NCBI GenBank assembly: GCA_964610575.1
Contig: CAZSYX010000009.1
Span: 8,504-72,503, forward strand
Direction of reading: 5' to 3'
Source: JADJWR01 sp964610575
Lineage (GTDB): Bacteria > Pseudomonadota > Gammaproteobacteria > Burkholderiales > Burkholderiaceae_F
Length of the DNA stretch: 64,000 nucleotides
Under the pieces are notes generated by a model. That model did no database searches, was not told the origin of the DNA, and saw nothing but the letters and a program-made list of their open reading frames with translations. A program made the translations under genes and the position numbers. Positions 63,601 to 64,000 of this stretch are shown one piece after another. Position 1 is the first letter of the stretch. The number at the start of each line of letters is the position of its first letter.

Positions 63601-64000
63601 GGCGGCGTTTCCATCGAGGCGTGGCGCGCCGATCACGGCCGGCTGCTCGAGCAGGCGCGCTACGTCTTCGCGCCGAGCACGGACGCGACGGCCCGCCTGC
63701 GCTGCTACTTCCCGTCGATCAACGCGGTGCACGTGCCCCATCTCGACCTCCTGGCGACGCCCGCGTCGCCGGCGCCGCAACCGCTGGCCGGTGGCCGGCC
63801 ACTGCGGATCGTCGTGCTCGGCGCGCTGAGCCAGATCAAGGGGGCCGACGTCTTCGAAGCGACCGCCGCGCTGGCCTCGCAGCGCGGCAGTCGGCTGGAG
63901 TTTCACCTCATCGGCTATGGGTACCGGGACCTGCGTGTTCTGCCCGGTGCCCACCTGACCGTGCATGGCGAGTACGCGGAGAAGGACCTTGCCGGACTGC
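60661..64000 (+). CDS. Multidomain methyltransferase-glycosyltransferase (cut by right edge)
   Basis: The frame is open without a stop for at least 1113 codons and runs off the window. Residues 1-225 form a SAM-dependent methyltransferase (LDVGIGGGALG near 40, DVLEHLPRP, IPNVAYSGLV). Residues 235-390 look like a beta-rich domain. About 395-540 are a coiled coil rich in Glu, Ala and Arg. From 562 on lies a GT-A glycosyltransferase (ISIVVPVYRG, NSDTEVAGNW at 651, YGEENDFCMRA), and from 840 a GT-B domain begins (LFVSHIGGGGTERHLREL, GALSQIKGADVFE). Such fused proteins build or cap surface polysaccharides. ATG 60661 is likely; an in-frame GTG at 60646 is an alternative. Confidence 0.9.
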   Translation, partial: MNPFDAEARVLYDRDIDAGRRNSLAVLLDLVPPGSDVLDVGIGGGALGQHLSSVCGCRVDGATISPVEAARAAAFYRRIEVADLNVIGLDTLFGGQRYDAIICADVLEHLPRPTAVLDACRGLLAEGGRLLLSIPNVAYSGLVAELLSGEFRYRTEGLLDRTHVRFFTRRSALRLLREQGWQVDAVRPVYLDLRDSEFRPDFDVLPPAVRRYLLARPDGLTYQFIVQARPANAVAKTGNGATDEPEVNQPASYSTQLYLKDASGYAEHRKLVVPARIGEQRQHVLFPLSAGVGSLTGLRFDPADRPGFLNLFAMRLLDAGGNAVWTWDGAVASLKTGDTHDVVFQTPWSAERGVVLLFTGDDPYFELPVGAAQFAACGERATLEVELSWPMSPEYLLFVDELAKRGPREQALESELAQARELASRREAEAAAVRAQAEQQRAEATAAAEQLAGRHAEIGRLESECVQLLQLRDAREAELRRATQEIASLAHALEHARMSSDSIVEQRELLHRRATDLEASRWTKLGARLARLLGRTGSPLARSTESLLPAEPARALRPPRAGISIVVPVYRGLADTQTCLESVLRTTSKGQLHIVVVNDASPEPEITAYLRQLAARDARVELIENASNLGFVASVNLGMQRHGDDDVILLNSDTEVAGNWIDRLREAAYRERSIATVTPFSNAATICSYPRFCVEGAMPADMSTAALDRFFAAENAGQRVDLPTAVGFCMFVRRDCIDEVGLFDAERFGRGYGEENDFCMRARVTGWRHVLALDAFVRHSGGVSFGGQKAVRVHEAQELLATLHPDYARAVARHIQEDPARTARLKVDLARVRASDLPSVLFVSHIGGGGTERHLRELAAALAARANVFLLRPTGSDETLLEWLREGEGFQLAFRLPGEHDALLQALRALGVAHIHFHHTRGQSPRVLGLPESLDATHDVTVHDFFAVCPQVTLSDEIGRYCGEFGREQCMACLKRRPAPGGVSIEAWRADHGRLLEQARYVFAPSTDATARLRCYFPSINAVHVPHLDLLATPASPAPQPLAGGRPLRIVVLGALSQIKGADVFEATAALASQRGSRLEFHLIGYGYRDLRVLPGAHLTVHGEYAEKDLAGL

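Overview
The window is about two-thirds G+C, and its gene content (Pil-Chp chemosensory cluster beside hemL, yqgE-ruvX-pyrR-pyrB-pyrC' order, heptose operon, HrcA/CIRCE-controlled groESL) points to a free-living Gram-negative betaproteobacterium with lipopolysaccharide and type IV pili. The order or genus cannot be fixed from this sequence. Most of the DNA is chromosomal housekeeping sequence with tight, often overlapping operons. There are no rRNA or tRNA genes, no recognisable CRISPR array and no intact insertion sequence.

Positions 1-12.4 kb hold an amidase cut by the left edge, a phasin-like protein, a thioesterase/short-chain dehydrogenase pair, an Atm1-type ABC exporter, an AapJQMP-type general amino-acid importer, a Bcr/CflA drug exporter and cysteine synthase. 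The importer operon is interrupted by a DUF559 endonuclease-like gene embedded in GC-rich palindromic repeats. Positions 12.5-19.1 kb are the most disturbed part: an MFS/spermidine-synthase-like gene, a VapBC module, a degenerate second copy of the 3' end of the spermidine-synthase-like gene, a frameshifted secreted-protein gene and a frameshifted subtilisin-family protease.

Positions 19.4-26.7 kb carry aceE, an M23 peptidase, pyrC, a DUF3025 gene, a D-erythronate dehydrogenase-like gene and pyrF. Positions 26.9-36.7 kb are a minus-strand Pil-Chp operon (pilG, pilH, pilI, pilJ and a roughly 1940-residue ChpA) preceded by rubredoxin. Positions 37-46.7 kb hold hemL, an ScsB/DsbD-type electron transporter with a redoxin, a PBP4-type peptidase, a CnoX-like thioredoxin, an orphan Cas6e-like protein and groESL with a CIRCE operator.

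Positions 46.9-54.5 kb hold an MFS transporter, photolyase and the yqgE-ruvX-pyrR-pyrB-pyrC'-plsC run, in which the second dihydroorotase has lost its metal-binding HxH motif. From 54.4 kb to the right edge the genes serve the cell surface: apaH, the complete heptose set (separate hldE1 and hldE2, gmhB, hldD), a family 2 glycosyltransferase, rmlD, and a very long methyltransferase-glycosyltransferase protein that runs off the edge.

The strongest candidate for something unusual is the Cas6e-like protein at 43616-44281. It keeps the Cas6e glycine-loop spacing and a histidine at the catalytic position, but has no array and no other cas gene nearby.
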